The position numbers and the translations under genes were made by a program. The notes beneath the pieces were generated by a model. That model was not told the DNA's origin. It worked only from the letters and a program-made list of their open reading frames with translations, and did not search any database. From an uncultured Acetatifactor sp. (lineage in GTDB: Bacteria > Bacillota > Clostridia > Lachnospirales > Lachnospiraceae), in the NCBI GenBank assembly GCA_934394515.1, contig CAKRRU010000030.1, forward strand, positions 1 to 21,712: a DNA stretch of 21,712 nt. Reading direction: 5' to 3'. Shown here one piece after another: positions 6,729 to 15,208 of the stretch. Position 1 is the first letter of the stretch. Each line of letters begins with the position of its first letter.

Positions 6729-7787
6729 ATGACAAGTAAAGCAATAATTGCAGAAGCGGCCGCACCTTATATTCCTGTAGATGCGGATTTCAGATTAAAA
6801 AACAGTGATGCTATCACCATTGATGAAAACTTTGCAGCACAGAGCTTCTGGAAGGATGTATTTATTCGTTTCTTCCGCAAGGCAAGTGCCGTCATAGGGC
6901 TGGTTCTGATCATCCTGATCACTGTCTTGGCTGTGATCGGACCGAATATGAATGAATATACCTATTCCGGGCAGGAGCTGAGCCAGAAAAATCTGGCACC
7001 CAGGATCCTTGCGCTGGAAAAATTCGGTATTTTCGATGGCAGTGAAAAAATGAGTACTACCACAGGCACCAAGACGGTGAACAATTACACGGACAAGGGA
7101 CTGACAGATGTGGAGTACTGGTTCGGCAGTGACAATTTCGGACGTGACATCTGGACACGTACCTGGTCCGGAGCGAGAGTATCCCTGATCATTGCGGTGG
7201 CAGCCGCCATCATTGACATGGTGATCGGCATGAGCTATGGACTGATCTCCGGATATTTCGGAGGCAAAGTCGATATGGTCATGCAGCGATTCCTGGAGAT
7301 TGCCAACGGTATTCCAAGACTGGTGATCGTGACATTACTATTACTGGTATTACAGCCCGGAATGCTTACCATCATTTTTGCGCTGATGTTAACAGAATGG
7401 GTCGGCATGAGCCGGATCGCCCGTGCGGAGATGTTGAAATTAAAAGAGCAGGAATTCGTACTGGCTTCCAGAACCTTGGGTGCCGGCAGCTTCTTCATTA
7501 TTTTTAAGGAAGTGCTTCCCAATATCATCGGACCCATCATTACACAGGTGATGTTCTCCATTCCCACTGCTATTTTCACCGAGGCGTTCCTAAGCTTTGT
7601 GGGACTGGGAATTCCGGTACCGCAGTGCTCTCTGGGATCTCTGATTTCAGAAGGTTTTAACAGCTTTACCACACATCCGTACCAGATCGTGCCTCCTATT
7701 GTGGTAATGGCACTTCTGATGTTAAGCTTTAACCTGGTGGCGGACGGATTGCGGGAAGCCCTGGATCCTAAGATGAAGGAGATGTAA
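6729..7787 (+). CDS. oppC: Oligopeptide ABC transporter permease OppC
   Basis: A 352-aa permease. The cytoplasmic N-terminus (1-50) carries the OppC_N-type region before the first helix (about 53-72). Then comes a long external loop (about 75-130), longer than in enterobacterial OppC, that ends in the conserved FGSDNFGRDIW (132-142). The EAA coupling loop is at about 233-267 (RAEMLKLKEQEFVLASRTLG). Late helices contain the conserved FTEAFLSFVGLGIPVP. The ATG at 6729 overlaps no other gene and has a GGAAGGG/AAGG ribosome region just before it, inside the end of oppB. Only two bases separate its stop from the oppD start. I have seen comparable long loops in clostridial OppC, so the insertion is probably not unusual. 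Confidence 0.95.
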   Translation: MTSKAIIAEAAAPYIPVDADFRLKNSDAITIDENFAAQSFWKDVFIRFFRKASAVIGLVLIILITVLAVIGPNMNEYTYSGQELSQKNLAPRILALEKFGIFDGSEKMSTTTGTKTVNNYTDKGLTDVEYWFGSDNFGRDIWTRTWSGARVSLIIAVAAAIIDMVIGMSYGLISGYFGGKVDMVMQRFLEIANGIPRLVIVTLLLLVLQPGMLTIIFALMLTEWVGMSRIARAEMLKLKEQEFVLASRTLGAGSFFIIFKEVLPNIIGPIITQVMFSIPTAIFTEAFLSFVGLGIPVPQCSLGSLISEGFNSFTTHPYQIVPPIVVMALLMLSFNLVADGLREALDPKMKEM

Positions 7788-7789
7788 GT

Positions 7790-8884
7790 GTGGAAAATAC
7801 AGCGAAAGAACAAATTCTGAAAATACGGGATCTTGATATTACGTTCCGCACCACGGCAGGACCGGTGCATGCAATCCGCGGTGTCAATATTGATCTCATG
7901 AAGGGTGAGACCGTGGCGATCGTAGGAGAGTCCGGTTCCGGTAAATCCGTAACCATGAAAGCTGCCATGGGCATTCTGGCATCCAATGCTACAGTGACCG
8001 GCGGAACCATCGAGTTTTCCTATCATCATGCGGATGGCTCACCCGAGATCATTGATATTCTGCAAAAGGATAAAAAATGGATTCGCAGACATATCAATGG
8101 CAAACGGATCGCCATGGTATTCCAGGATCCCATGACCAGCCTGGATCCTACCATGACCATCGGAAAGCAGATCATGGAAGGCATGATCTGGCATTTTAAA
8201 ACACCGAAGAAGGAAGCCTGGAACAAAGCGGTAGAGCTTTTGAAAGAAGTAGGAATTGAGGATGCGGAGAAACGCATGAAGAACTACCCCCATCAGTTGT
8301 CCGGCGGCATGCGGCAGCGTGTGGTCATTGCCATAGCACTGGCCTGCAATCCGGATCTGCTGATCTGCGATGAGCCTACGACAGCATTGGATGTAACGAT
8401 TCAGGCAAAGATCATTGAATTGATCCGCAGAGTACAGAAGGAGAGAGGAATCTCCGTCATCTATATCACTCACGATCTTGGCGTGGTGGCAAAAGTAGCT
8501 GACTACGTCAATGTAATGTATGCCGGTAAAATCGTGGAAAAGGGTACGATCAACGAGCTATTCTATGATCCGAAGCATCCGTATACCTGGGGACTTTTAT
8601 CTGCTATGCCGGATCTGGATACCGCAGACGAACGCCTGTATACGATTCCGGGATCCCCGCCCAACCTGCTGCATGAGAAGGAAGGAGATGCGTTTGCACC
8701 CCGTAACCGTTATGCGCTGGAAGTGGATGACAAGGTGGAACCGCCTATGTTCAAGATCACAGAGACCCATTATGCGGCTACCTGGCTGTTAGACCCCAGA
8801 GCACCTAAGGTGGAGATGCCGAAGGAACTGAAAGAACGCCTGGAGAGAATGAAGAAGGAGGCAGCACAGTATGAAGGAAAATAA
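7790..8884 (+). CDS. oppD: Oligopeptide ABC transporter ATPase OppD
   Basis: A 364-aa ATPase with Walker A GESGSGKS (46-53), Q-loop Q112 in [11 protein letters not shown], signature LSGGM (170-174), Walker B LLICDEP (190-196) and switch H228. All catalytic residues are present. The C-terminal Oligo_HPY extension ([14 protein letters not shown], then [20 protein letters not shown] and [14 protein letters not shown]) identifies the OppD/DppD branch. The cysteines found in this extension in many relatives are absent here, so no iron-sulfur site is expected. The GTG start at 7790 follows oppC by two bases and a second GTG lies at 7788 in another frame; translation is probably coupled. Its end overlaps oppF by 14 bases. 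Confidence 0.95.
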   Translation: MENTAKEQILKIRDLDITFRTTAGPVHAIRGVNIDLMKGETVAIVGESGSGKSVTMKAAMGILASNATVTGGTIEFSYHHADGSPEIIDILQKDKKWIRRHINGKRIAMVFQDPMTSLDPTMTIGKQIMEGMIWHFKTPKKEAWNKAVELLKEVGIEDAEKRMKNYPHQLSGGMRQRVVIAIALACNPDLLICDEPTTALDVTIQAKIIELIRRVQKERGISVIYITHDLGVVAKVADYVNVMYAGKIVEKGTINELFYDPKHPYTWGLLSAMPDLDTADERLYTIPGSPPNLLHEKEGDAFAPRNRYALEVDDKVEPPMFKITETHYAATWLLDPRAPKVEMPKELKERLERMKKEAAQYEGK

Positions 8885-9812
8885 TGCAGCTCCGCTTCTG
8901 AAAGTAGAGGGTTTAAAACAATATTTCCGTGTCAGCGGCAGTTACACGGTACATGCCGTGGAGGATGTATCCTTTGAAATCTATCCCGGAGAGACTTACG
9001 GTCTGGTCGGAGAGTCCGGTTCCGGTAAATCCACCATTGGCAGAAGCATCATCCGTCTGTATGATCCTACAGCCGGTGAAATCCTGTTTAACGGCAGAGA
9101 CATCAGTGGCAGACTCAGCAGAGAAGACAACCGGATGCTGCGGACACAGATGCAGATGATCTTTCAGGATCCTATGGCATCCCTGAATCCCCGTAAAAAG
9201 ATCGGAGATATCATCGGTGAGGGACTCGACATTCACCATAGCTATCAGACCAATGCAGAGCGTGAGGAGAAGATCAAAGCGATCCTGCAGAAAGTGGGAC
9301 TGGCACCTGAGCATGCCACGAGATATCCCCATCAGTTTTCTGGCGGTCAGAGACAGCGTGTCGGCATTGCCAGAGCACTGATCATGAATCCGAAGCTGAT
9401 CATTGCGGATGAATGCATCTCTGCACTGGATGTATCGATTCAGGCGCAGGTCGTTAATCTGATGAAAGATATACAGCAGGAGACCGGTACAGCATATCTG
9501 TTTATTGCCCATGACCTGTCGATGGTAAAGTATATTTCCGACAGGATCGGTGTGCTGCATCTGGGACATCTCCTGGAGACCGGTACCACGGAAGAGATAT
9601 TTGAAAACCCGATGCACCCGTATACCAAGAGCCTGCTGTCGGCAATTCCGGCGCCGAATCCTATTGTGGAAAAACAGCGTACTGCGCTGAACTATGATTA
9701 CAAGACCTCCGGCATTGATTACAATAAAGGCACGTATCATCTGGTGTCCGGAAGTCATTACGTAAAATGTACGGATGAAGAGTTCTCAACCTGGAAAGGG
9801 ACCATTTCTTAA
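8871..9812 (+). CDS. oppF: Oligopeptide ABC transporter ATPase OppF
   Basis: A 313-aa partner ATPase of OppD. Walker A is GESGSGKS (47-54), Q-loop Q99 (IFQDPMASLNPR), signature FSGGQRQR (156-163), Walker B LIIADE (176-181) and switch H214 (FIAHDLSMVK). The usual proline after the catalytic Glu is Cys (ADECISALD), a variant I associate with clostridial OppF and not a sign of inactivity. The C-terminal HPYTKSLLSAIPAPNP motif is the Oligo_HPY start. The ATG at 8871 lies inside oppD, with AAGGAGG 10 bases upstream. The stop codon sits in the loop and stem of the operon terminator. Confidence 0.95.
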   Translation: MKENNAAPLLKVEGLKQYFRVSGSYTVHAVEDVSFEIYPGETYGLVGESGSGKSTIGRSIIRLYDPTAGEILFNGRDISGRLSREDNRMLRTQMQMIFQDPMASLNPRKKIGDIIGEGLDIHHSYQTNAEREEKIKAILQKVGLAPEHATRYPHQFSGGQRQRVGIARALIMNPKLIIADECISALDVSIQAQVVNLMKDIQQETGTAYLFIAHDLSMVKYISDRIGVLHLGHLLETGTTEEIFENPMHPYTKSLLSAIPAPNPIVEKQRTALNYDYKTSGIDYNKGTYHLVSGSHYVKCTDEEFSTWKGTIS

Positions 9813-9826
9813 TGGTTCCTTTTTTT
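9795..9826 (+). terminator. Operon terminator overlapping the oppF stop codon
   Basis: AAAGGGACCATT (9795-9806) pairs with AATGGTTCCTTT (9811-9822) with one G-U pair, a TCTT loop and T to 9826. The TAA of oppF (9810-9812) lies across the loop and 3' arm, so ribosomes finishing oppF would cover the hairpin. Confidence 0.85.
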
Positions 9827-9835
9827 GCGATATTA

Positions 9836-9844
9836 TGGTATGAT
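9836..9844 (+). promoter_or_regulatory. Possible extended -10 promoter for the GT-C gene pair
   Basis: TGG followed by TATGAT (9839-9844) fits an extended -10. The -35 position (9816-9821) is poor. It is the best candidate in the 120 bases between the opp terminator and the next start. Confidence 0.3.
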
Positions 9845-9946
9845 GTAATTGCTCGGTGCCATGGAATATTGCATAATGACCGTCGCAATTCCGTACCCGC
9901 AGGATGGCCTGAAGAGACTGAAAAGACAAAATACAGGAGAGCTTTT

Positions 9947-11536
9947 ATGGTACAAAAGAGTAAAGGCATAAAAATATTGCAATGGCTGGTTTGTGTGCTG
10001 CTTCTGGTGTATCTGGCAATTTTTGGATATATGAATTTATGTAAGTACGCACAGCATGTGGATTCCGATATTGCGGCGGAAGCATTACTGGCCCGCGAGA
10101 TCTGGCAGGAGAAGAATCTGACACCGGATGACTGGATCGGCAGCACGGAGCGGCGTGCGGTAGGTATGCCTACCATAGCAGCATTGTTTTACGGTATGAC
10201 GGGAAGCATGCAGACAGCAGCGGGGCTGGCATGTATTCTCCTGGGAATCCTTTTTCTGCTTGCATTCTATTATTTCCTGCGAAAATTGTCGATAGGGAGA
10301 CCGGCGGCGGTGACCGCACTGCTGGTCTTGTGTGCATTGCCGATCAACGGCTGGCGCAATGAGGATCAGATGGTACCTTTTGTTACGTTGTTGCTGTTCC
10401 TGTTTGCGGATTACTACGTGCTTCACAGCATTTATTTATTTTTCAGTTTTCTGTTTTATCTACAGATAAGAGAACAGAAAGCGGTGACACGCAAGATCAT
10501 GATAGAATGGGCTGTCCTTTTTATAGCGGGAAGTGTACTGAACCTGGGAGGACAGCGCTGCCTGCAGGTTGTGATACTGCCGTTTTTGGTGATGGAGATT
10601 CTCTTCCTGTTTTTGGAGTCAAAGCATTTTTCCGAACGGCTCCCGAAGGAGCGTTTTCTGGCAACCGGATTTGTGGGAAGTCTGATTTTAAGTTTCCTGA
10701 TTTCCAGCCTGAAGGGCTTCCACGCCAGCTATATCGTGTATCTGCAGTCGCCCCGTGAGGTGGTGGAGAAGCTGCTGTTGACGGTTCCTGCGGCTATTCT
10801 GGAGAATTTCGGATTGAATGGAGAAGCAAGGGTCGGCAGTTTTTCTTCCATTATGCAGATGCTTGTCTGGGCATTTCTTATTTTACTGGGCTATGGGATC
10901 TACTATGTGTTAAAGAACAGAGAAGAGGTAACGGACGGACAGAGAATGGCTCTGGGTTATCTGGGGATTTCCGTGGGAGTGACAGCGTTTATTATCGCAT
11001 TTACCACAGCGGAGGCGGCGCATTATTACTTCTTCATGTCGTGGTTCGCGGCAGCACTGATCGTGGCGTTACTGGTGGAAAATCTTGCGAAGAATAACCG
11101 GTTTTTCGAGGGGTTGATCCTGGCGGCTGTATGTTTGTTCGCATTGATGAATCTGAAATATACATATTACGGAGCCGTAACAACGAAGGACAATCTGAAG
11201 GAGTATCAGGAAGTTGCCGATTTTCTGGAGGAGGAAGGAATAGAATACGGTTATGCCGAATTCTGGGATGCCGAGCGGATCTGCCTGATCACGGACGGTA
11301 AGGTCACCATGGGACATTCCTACTCCATGGCACATCTGGCAGGCTATTGGTGGCTTACCAGTACCAGGTGGTATCCTCCCACACTTCCCACAGAAATGCG
11401 GACGGCATATGTCGTCAGGACAGAGAACAGGGAAGCGTTTGAGGCACAGTTTGCAGGATCGGAAGCACCTGTTCCGGAATACGAAAACGAGAGATTGGCT
11501 GTATATATCGGTGATAAGAATTATGTGGAGTTGTAA
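9947..11536 (+). CDS. Polytopic membrane protein, GT-C glycosyltransferase-like
   Basis: A 529-aa protein with about 10-11 hydrophobic segments (roughly 12-31, 92-113, 119-135, 144-175, 186-204, 208-223, 240-258, 304-322, 336-352, 360-377, 388-402) and a soluble C-terminal domain (about 410-529). After the first helix an external loop carries HVDSDIAAEALLARE; paired acidic residues in this position are the hallmark of GT-C enzymes, which move sugars from lipid carriers outside the membrane. I infer such a role without a family-level match; the sugar and acceptor are unknown. The ATG at 9947 has AGGAGA six bases before it; the frame is open back to 9812, but that stretch lies in the opp terminator. 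It is followed after about 65 bases by a second protein of the same type. Confidence 0.75.
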   Translation: MVQKSKGIKILQWLVCVLLLVYLAIFGYMNLCKYAQHVDSDIAAEALLAREIWQEKNLTPDDWIGSTERRAVGMPTIAALFYGMTGSMQTAAGLACILLGILFLLAFYYFLRKLSIGRPAAVTALLVLCALPINGWRNEDQMVPFVTLLLFLFADYYVLHSIYLFFSFLFYLQIREQKAVTRKIMIEWAVLFIAGSVLNLGGQRCLQVVILPFLVMEILFLFLESKHFSERLPKERFLATGFVGSLILSFLISSLKGFHASYIVYLQSPREVVEKLLLTVPAAILENFGLNGEARVGSFSSIMQMLVWAFLILLGYGIYYVLKNREEVTDGQRMALGYLGISVGVTAFIIAFTTAEAAHYYFFMSWFAAALIVALLVENLAKNNRFFEGLILAAVCLFALMNLKYTYYGAVTTKDNLKEYQEVADFLEEEGIEYGYAEFWDAERICLITDGKVTMGHSYSMAHLAGYWWLTSTRWYPPTLPTEMRTAYVVRTENREAFEAQFAGSEAPVPEYENERLAVYIGDKNYVEL

Positions 11537-11600
11537 AGAGCTTCAGCAATCCCGGGGATAAGATACAAAAGAGAAAGTGTTAGAAAGGGATACGATTGAG

Positions 11601-13220
11601 ATGACCATAAAAGGGCTTCCCAAAGAAGAAAAAACAGAGTGGGTATATCATTTGATGCTGGGTGCGTTGCTGCTGTTCGAGTTATCGATCATGCTGTTAA
11701 TCAGTTACTGGGCATGCAGATACTCTTATTACGAATCGGTGGATCACAATGTACTGGTCAAAGATGCCAGCTGGAAACATATTGTTCTTTTTATACTGGC
11801 ATCGCTGGTGACAGTGGAAATCGACAGAACTCTGCAGAAAACAGATAAAATAACACAGGAAAAAATCTGCATCGGTACGTTGACTGTGACCTGTGCGATC
11901 GCTTTTGCCCTGGGAACATTTTATGTATTGAAAAATCCGTATTATCCGGTAGGTGACCAGATCAGTACAACGGCATTTTCGGCATATTGTCGCGAGGGCA
12001 ATTTTATCATGCTGTGCAACGGAGGATATATCGGTATGCACCAGCATCAGAAAGGGCTGGGAGCGTTATACGAGATCGTATTCGCCATCTTTGGCAACTT
12101 CAATTATACACCGGCAAAGATCCTGCATGTACTGTGGTGGATGCTGACGATCTATGCGGGGTATCAGTACCTGAAATTAACTACGGACAGGGCGGTTTTC
12201 CGGCTGGAATATTGTGTGCTTTTGCTGGGCTGTATTCCTTATCTGATCTTCCTGCCTTACATATACGGGGATATTCTCAGTATCAGCTTTTGCATGGTTC
12301 TGCTATGGGCAGCGGCGGCATATGAGCGCTTTGGACAAAAAAGGTATCTGGCTCTGGCAGCCTTTGTGTCCGCGATTGCAATACTGGCGAGGAAAAACAC
12401 GTTGATCGTACTCGTAGCAGTGGGGATTTATGCTGTCCTGCTGTGCCTGAAGAAAAAGAAAATACAGTGTATGCTGTTCGGACTGGCAGCGATATTGGCC
12501 GCAACGTTTTCTTTGAAGGCAGTGGACATCATGTATGAATACCGCTCCGGTTATCCCAGTGGGATCGGTATTCCCAGCATTTTGTATGTGGCTATGGGAT
12601 TACAGGAGACAAATGGTGAGGCAGGGGTCTATAACAGATATCACCAGGCTACCTTTGCGGAGAATGACTTCCAGCAGGCACCGGCAGCGCAGCAGGGAAA
12701 AGAATATATCCGGGAGAGACTTACGGAGTTTGCGGAGAATCCCGGTATGGCAGTCGATTTCTTCAAGAAAAAACTGGAGCGCCAATGGATCGCACCGCTG
12801 TTTGAAAGCCTGAGATCCACGGACAGTTTTGCGGAGGATAAGGTATTACCGCCTTATATTGCCGATCTTTACTATGGTAGGACACATGATGTGGTGTGGA
12901 AAACAGCCAACTATTACCAAAGTATCATGTATCTCGCGGGGCTGGCGTTCACGATCAGTGCAGGTGTGGCATGGTGGAAGAAAAAAGAAGTGCCGGTCAG
13001 CATATGGCTGCCCATGATCGCCATTGTCGGCGGATTCCTGTTCAGTATTATCTGGGAGGCACAGAGCAGATATGTGTTCCCGTATTATGTATTCCTGGTA
13101 TTATATGTCCCGGTGGGACTCTATGAGACAGGAAGGAATATTTTGAAATTAAAGAAGCTTCGAAAAGATAAAGACGAAAAACGTGAGGAAAAGAAAGAAA
13201 AGTTACGAAGGATCGCTTAA
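11601..13220 (+). CDS. Second polytopic GT-C glycosyltransferase-like membrane protein
   Basis: A 539-aa protein with many membrane segments (first at about 19-38, then 60-75, 90-110 and onward), ending in a Lys/Glu-rich cytoplasmic-looking tail (KKLRKDKDEKREEKKEKL). The loop after the third segment has NPYYPVGDQISTTAFSAYCR, where D119 in a GDQ context resembles the catalytic acidic loop of GT-C/PMT-like transferases; HQHQKGLGALYEIVFAIFGN follows. A likely role is adding a sugar or similar group to a surface polymer or protein from a polyprenyl-phosphate donor (inference). Start choice: ATG 11601 with AGAAAGGG 11 bases upstream; an in-frame GTG at 11577 is possible. It forms a pair with the preceding gene, and its last 18 bases overlap the tadA 3' end on the other strand. 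Confidence 0.72.
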   Translation: MTIKGLPKEEKTEWVYHLMLGALLLFELSIMLLISYWACRYSYYESVDHNVLVKDASWKHIVLFILASLVTVEIDRTLQKTDKITQEKICIGTLTVTCAIAFALGTFYVLKNPYYPVGDQISTTAFSAYCREGNFIMLCNGGYIGMHQHQKGLGALYEIVFAIFGNFNYTPAKILHVLWWMLTIYAGYQYLKLTTDRAVFRLEYCVLLLGCIPYLIFLPYIYGDILSISFCMVLLWAAAAYERFGQKRYLALAAFVSAIAILARKNTLIVLVAVGIYAVLLCLKKKKIQCMLFGLAAILAATFSLKAVDIMYEYRSGYPSGIGIPSILYVAMGLQETNGEAGVYNRYHQATFAENDFQQAPAAQQGKEYIRERLTEFAENPGMAVDFFKKKLERQWIAPLFESLRSTDSFAEDKVLPPYIADLYYGRTHDVVWKTANYYQSIMYLAGLAFTISAGVAWWKKKEVPVSIWLPMIAIVGGFLFSIIWEAQSRYVFPYYVFLVLYVPVGLYETGRNILKLKKLRKDKDEKREEKKEKLRRIA

Positions 13221-13715
13221 AGCTTTTCTTGCAGCCTTTTCCTGCTTGTTACGGATGCGGAGCTCTTCGAAAAAGGTCTTCAGCATCTGACTGCATTCCT
13301 CACCGAGAATGCCCCGGGTAACCTTCACCTGATGGTTAAACTGGGGCATTTCCAGTATATTCAGGATTGAGCCGGCACATCCGGCCTTGGGATTCATGCA
13401 GCCCATCACTACTTCGGGAATCCTGGCCTGTACAATGGCACCGGCACACATCTGGCAGGGTTCCAGCGTGACATAGAGGGTACACTCCTCCAGACGCCAG
13501 TCGCCGATCACCTTACTGGCTTTATTGATGGCAGTAATTTCAGCATGGGCAAGGGTATTTTTGTCCGTGTTGCGCCGGTTATAACCGCGGCCGATGATTT
13601 TTCCGTCATGTACGATGACACAGCCGATGGGAACCTCCCCCAGAGCATAAGCTTTTTTCGCCTGCTTCAGGGCTTCCTTCATATATTTTTCTTCGATGCT
13701 TTTTATCACTGCCAT
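13203..13715 (-). CDS. tadA: tRNA-specific adenosine deaminase
   Basis: A 170-aa cytidine/deoxycytidylate-type zinc deaminase. HAE at 57-59 supplies a zinc ligand and the catalytic Glu, and PCQMC (86-90) supplies the two Cys ligands; GEVPIGCVIV, RNTDKNTLAHAEI and MGCMNPKAGCAGSILNIL are typical of TadA, which converts the wobble A34 of tRNA-Arg(ACG) to inosine. I place the start at 13715 (AGAAAGG about 11 bases upstream, giving the family's usual length). An ATG at 13787 would add 24 basic residues but has no ribosome site. It is transcribed from the left-facing side of a bidirectional promoter at 13836-13864 shared with the LacI-family gene. Its 3' end overlaps the preceding membrane protein gene by 18 bases. 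Confidence 0.94.
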   Translation of the reverse strand: MAVIKSIEEKYMKEALKQAKKAYALGEVPIGCVIVHDGKIIGRGYNRRNTDKNTLAHAEITAINKASKVIGDWRLEECTLYVTLEPCQMCAGAIVQARIPEVVMGCMNPKAGCAGSILNILEMPQFNHQVKVTRGILGEECSQMLKTFFEELRIRNKQEKAARKALSDPS

Positions 13716-13811
13716 GGTGTCTGTAGCCTTTCTGCGTTTTCCATTTCCCGATTTTCCTGCTCCGGAAAACCTTTTCCAAAAATTCATGCTATATTTCGTA
13801 AATGCTGTACA

Positions 13812-13840
13812 TTGACGAAATGCCCGTTAACTTATAGTAT
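13812..13840 (+). promoter_or_regulatory. Promoter of the LacI-family gene (right-facing half of a bidirectional promoter)
   Basis: TTGACG (13812-13817), a 17-bp spacer and TAGTAT (13835-13840). Start near 13847, giving a 90-nt leader with two small hairpins (13875-13892 and 13906-13919). Confidence 0.65.
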
Positions 13841-13864
13841 AGAGAATATATGAGTAAACGTCAA
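13836..13864 (-). promoter_or_regulatory. Promoter of tadA (left-facing half of a bidirectional promoter)
   Basis: On the minus strand: TTGACG (13864-13859), a 17-bp spacer and TATACT (13841-13836). Its -10 element lies almost exactly on the -10 of the right-facing promoter. Confidence 0.72.
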
Positions 13865-13937
13865 ATGGAACAAGACCGCAGAGAGTTGCGGTAAAGAGAA
13901 ACGGCCACAGAGAACTGTGAACCGGAACGGGGGATTT

Positions 13938-14927
13938 ATGGTATCGATCAAAGAAGTTGCAAAACATGCCGGGGTGGCTATATCCACAGTATCCAAGGTC
14001 CTGAACGGTTATCCCAACGTCAGTGAAGAAACAAAGAAAAAGGTGCAGGATGCCATCAAGGAGCTGAATTATATTCCGAATTCCATAGCGGCGGCACTTT
14101 CTTCCAAACAGTTCGGAAGGATCGCGCTGGTATTGGATCCTAACAGACAGACTCAGGCCATCGACCAGATTTTCATGCAATATCTGGTGGGAGCGCTGGA
14201 CAAGGCGAAGGAACTGAATGTGGAAGTGGTGACGATCTTCCCTTCCATGATCGCGGGGATGACTGCCGAGGAAATTACCAGATCCTTTCTGTCACAAAGT
14301 ATATCCGGTGTGATCATCTACGGTATGTCCAAGGAGGATAAGGTGCTGCAGAAGCTGATCCGCGAGAAACAGTTTGCCTGTGTCGTGGTGGATGCACCTA
14401 TTGTGAATTCCAGAACCACATCCATCAGCATCGATCAGGAACAGGCACAGTATGATGTGGCGAAAAAGACGGTACTGGATGACAACTGTAAGAGAGTACT
14501 CTACATCGCGGGCAGAAGAGACGGCTATGTCACGGATCAGCGACTGAACGGAATGAAACGTCTGGTGAAAGATCTGGATCTGACGATGATGGTCAGACAG
14601 GGGAATTTCAGTGAGCTGACAGCGAGAAACGTGGCATTGAAATACGCTAAAAATAAGGATGTGGTGGTCTGTGCATCCGATCTGATGGCTATCGGCGCCA
14701 TGAATGCGCTGATCGATATGGACATTTTCCGCCCGGTGTGCGGCTTCGACGGTATCACCCTGATGGGATATGTCGGCAAGCAGATGAATACCATACGGCA
14801 GGACTTCTACAGCATCTCCAGCAGAGCCGTGGAGGAAGTACACCAGCTGATGAACGGTGGGGAAGGACATCAGGTAGTTATGCCCCACAGCATCGTGAAA
14901 ATGTACTATAAGGATATTATCTGTTAA
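13938..14927 (+). CDS. LacI-family transcriptional regulator
   Basis: A 329-aa LacI/GalR repressor. The N-terminal helix-turn-helix ([20 protein letters not shown], residues 3-22) is followed by the [14 protein letters not shown] and hinge region ([11 protein letters not shown]), then a periplasmic-binding-like sensor domain (from about 60: [47 protein letters not shown]). The effector is probably a sugar or sugar phosphate. The ATG at 13938 is chosen for its GGGGGA ribosome site and because the helix-turn-helix starts there; an in-frame GTG at 13917 adds seven residues. It is directly followed by glgP, whose promoter carries a perfect LacI-type operator, and a similar operator precedes the sugar-binding protein gene at 21346. 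These make a glucan/maltodextrin (MalR-like) role likely, though this is inference. Confidence 0.9.
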   Translation: MVSIKEVAKHAGVAISTVSKVLNGYPNVSEETKKKVQDAIKELNYIPNSIAAALSSKQFGRIALVLDPNRQTQAIDQIFMQYLVGALDKAKELNVEVVTIFPSMIAGMTAEEITRSFLSQSISGVIIYGMSKEDKVLQKLIREKQFACVVVDAPIVNSRTTSISIDQEQAQYDVAKKTVLDDNCKRVLYIAGRRDGYVTDQRLNGMKRLVKDLDLTMMVRQGNFSELTARNVALKYAKNKDVVVCASDLMAIGAMNALIDMDIFRPVCGFDGITLMGYVGKQMNTIRQDFYSISSRAVEEVHQLMNGGEGHQVVMPHSIVKMYYKDIIC

Positions 14928-14966
14928 GCTATTTTGCACAAAAAATCGGGAAAATCAAAGAAAGGG

Positions 14967-14995
14967 TTGCGGAAAACGTTTTCCTATGCTATCCT
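14967..14995 (+). promoter_or_regulatory. glgP promoter with embedded LacI-type operator
   Basis: TTGCGG (14967-14972), a 17-bp spacer and TATCCT (14990-14995). The spacer is almost filled by the perfect palindrome GGAAAACGTTTTCC (14971-14984), with the central CG typical of LacI-family operators. A bound repressor would block RNA polymerase. Confidence 0.7.
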
Positions 14996-15000
14996 GTGTA

Positions 15001-15208
15001 TTGTAAGAGAGCAGCACAACATGAAATTCTCAAAATGCGAGGGTATAGAGAGCCAGAAAGGCAGGAAATGCCCGCGAACCGGTTGAGGAGAGGGTATAGG
15101 ATACCCAAAAGCAAGCATAGTACCCAGAAAAGAAAAAATATGAGGAATGGGTGTGGCACGGTACATTCATTTTGGAAAATAAAGTTATCGTGCAGAATGG
15201 AGTTTGAA
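15001..15208 (+). promoter_or_regulatory. Long structured leader of glgP
   Basis: About 200 nt of untranslated leader. GGGTAT at 15092-15097 pairs with ATACCC at 15101-15106, but an identical GGGTAT at 15041-15046 can compete for the same partner. GGCA/TGCC (about 15060-15072) forms a small hairpin between them. No known riboswitch is recognised. Confidence 0.3.

Noticed and set aside
8700..8800. Loss of cysteines in the OppD C-terminal extension as a sign of a defective ATPase
   Set aside because: All ATPase motifs are intact and Cys-free versions of this extension are common in clostridial relatives as far as I recall, so it is a family variant.
9812..9946. N-terminal extension of the first GT-C-like protein
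   Set aside because: It would start inside the opp terminator; ATG 9947 has a good ribosome site and precedes the first membrane helix.
14996..15208. 71-residue N-terminal extension of glycogen phosphorylase
   Set aside because: The start lies at the -10/+1 of the promoter, the extension is basic and unlike the family, and ATG 15209 has GGAG upstream.
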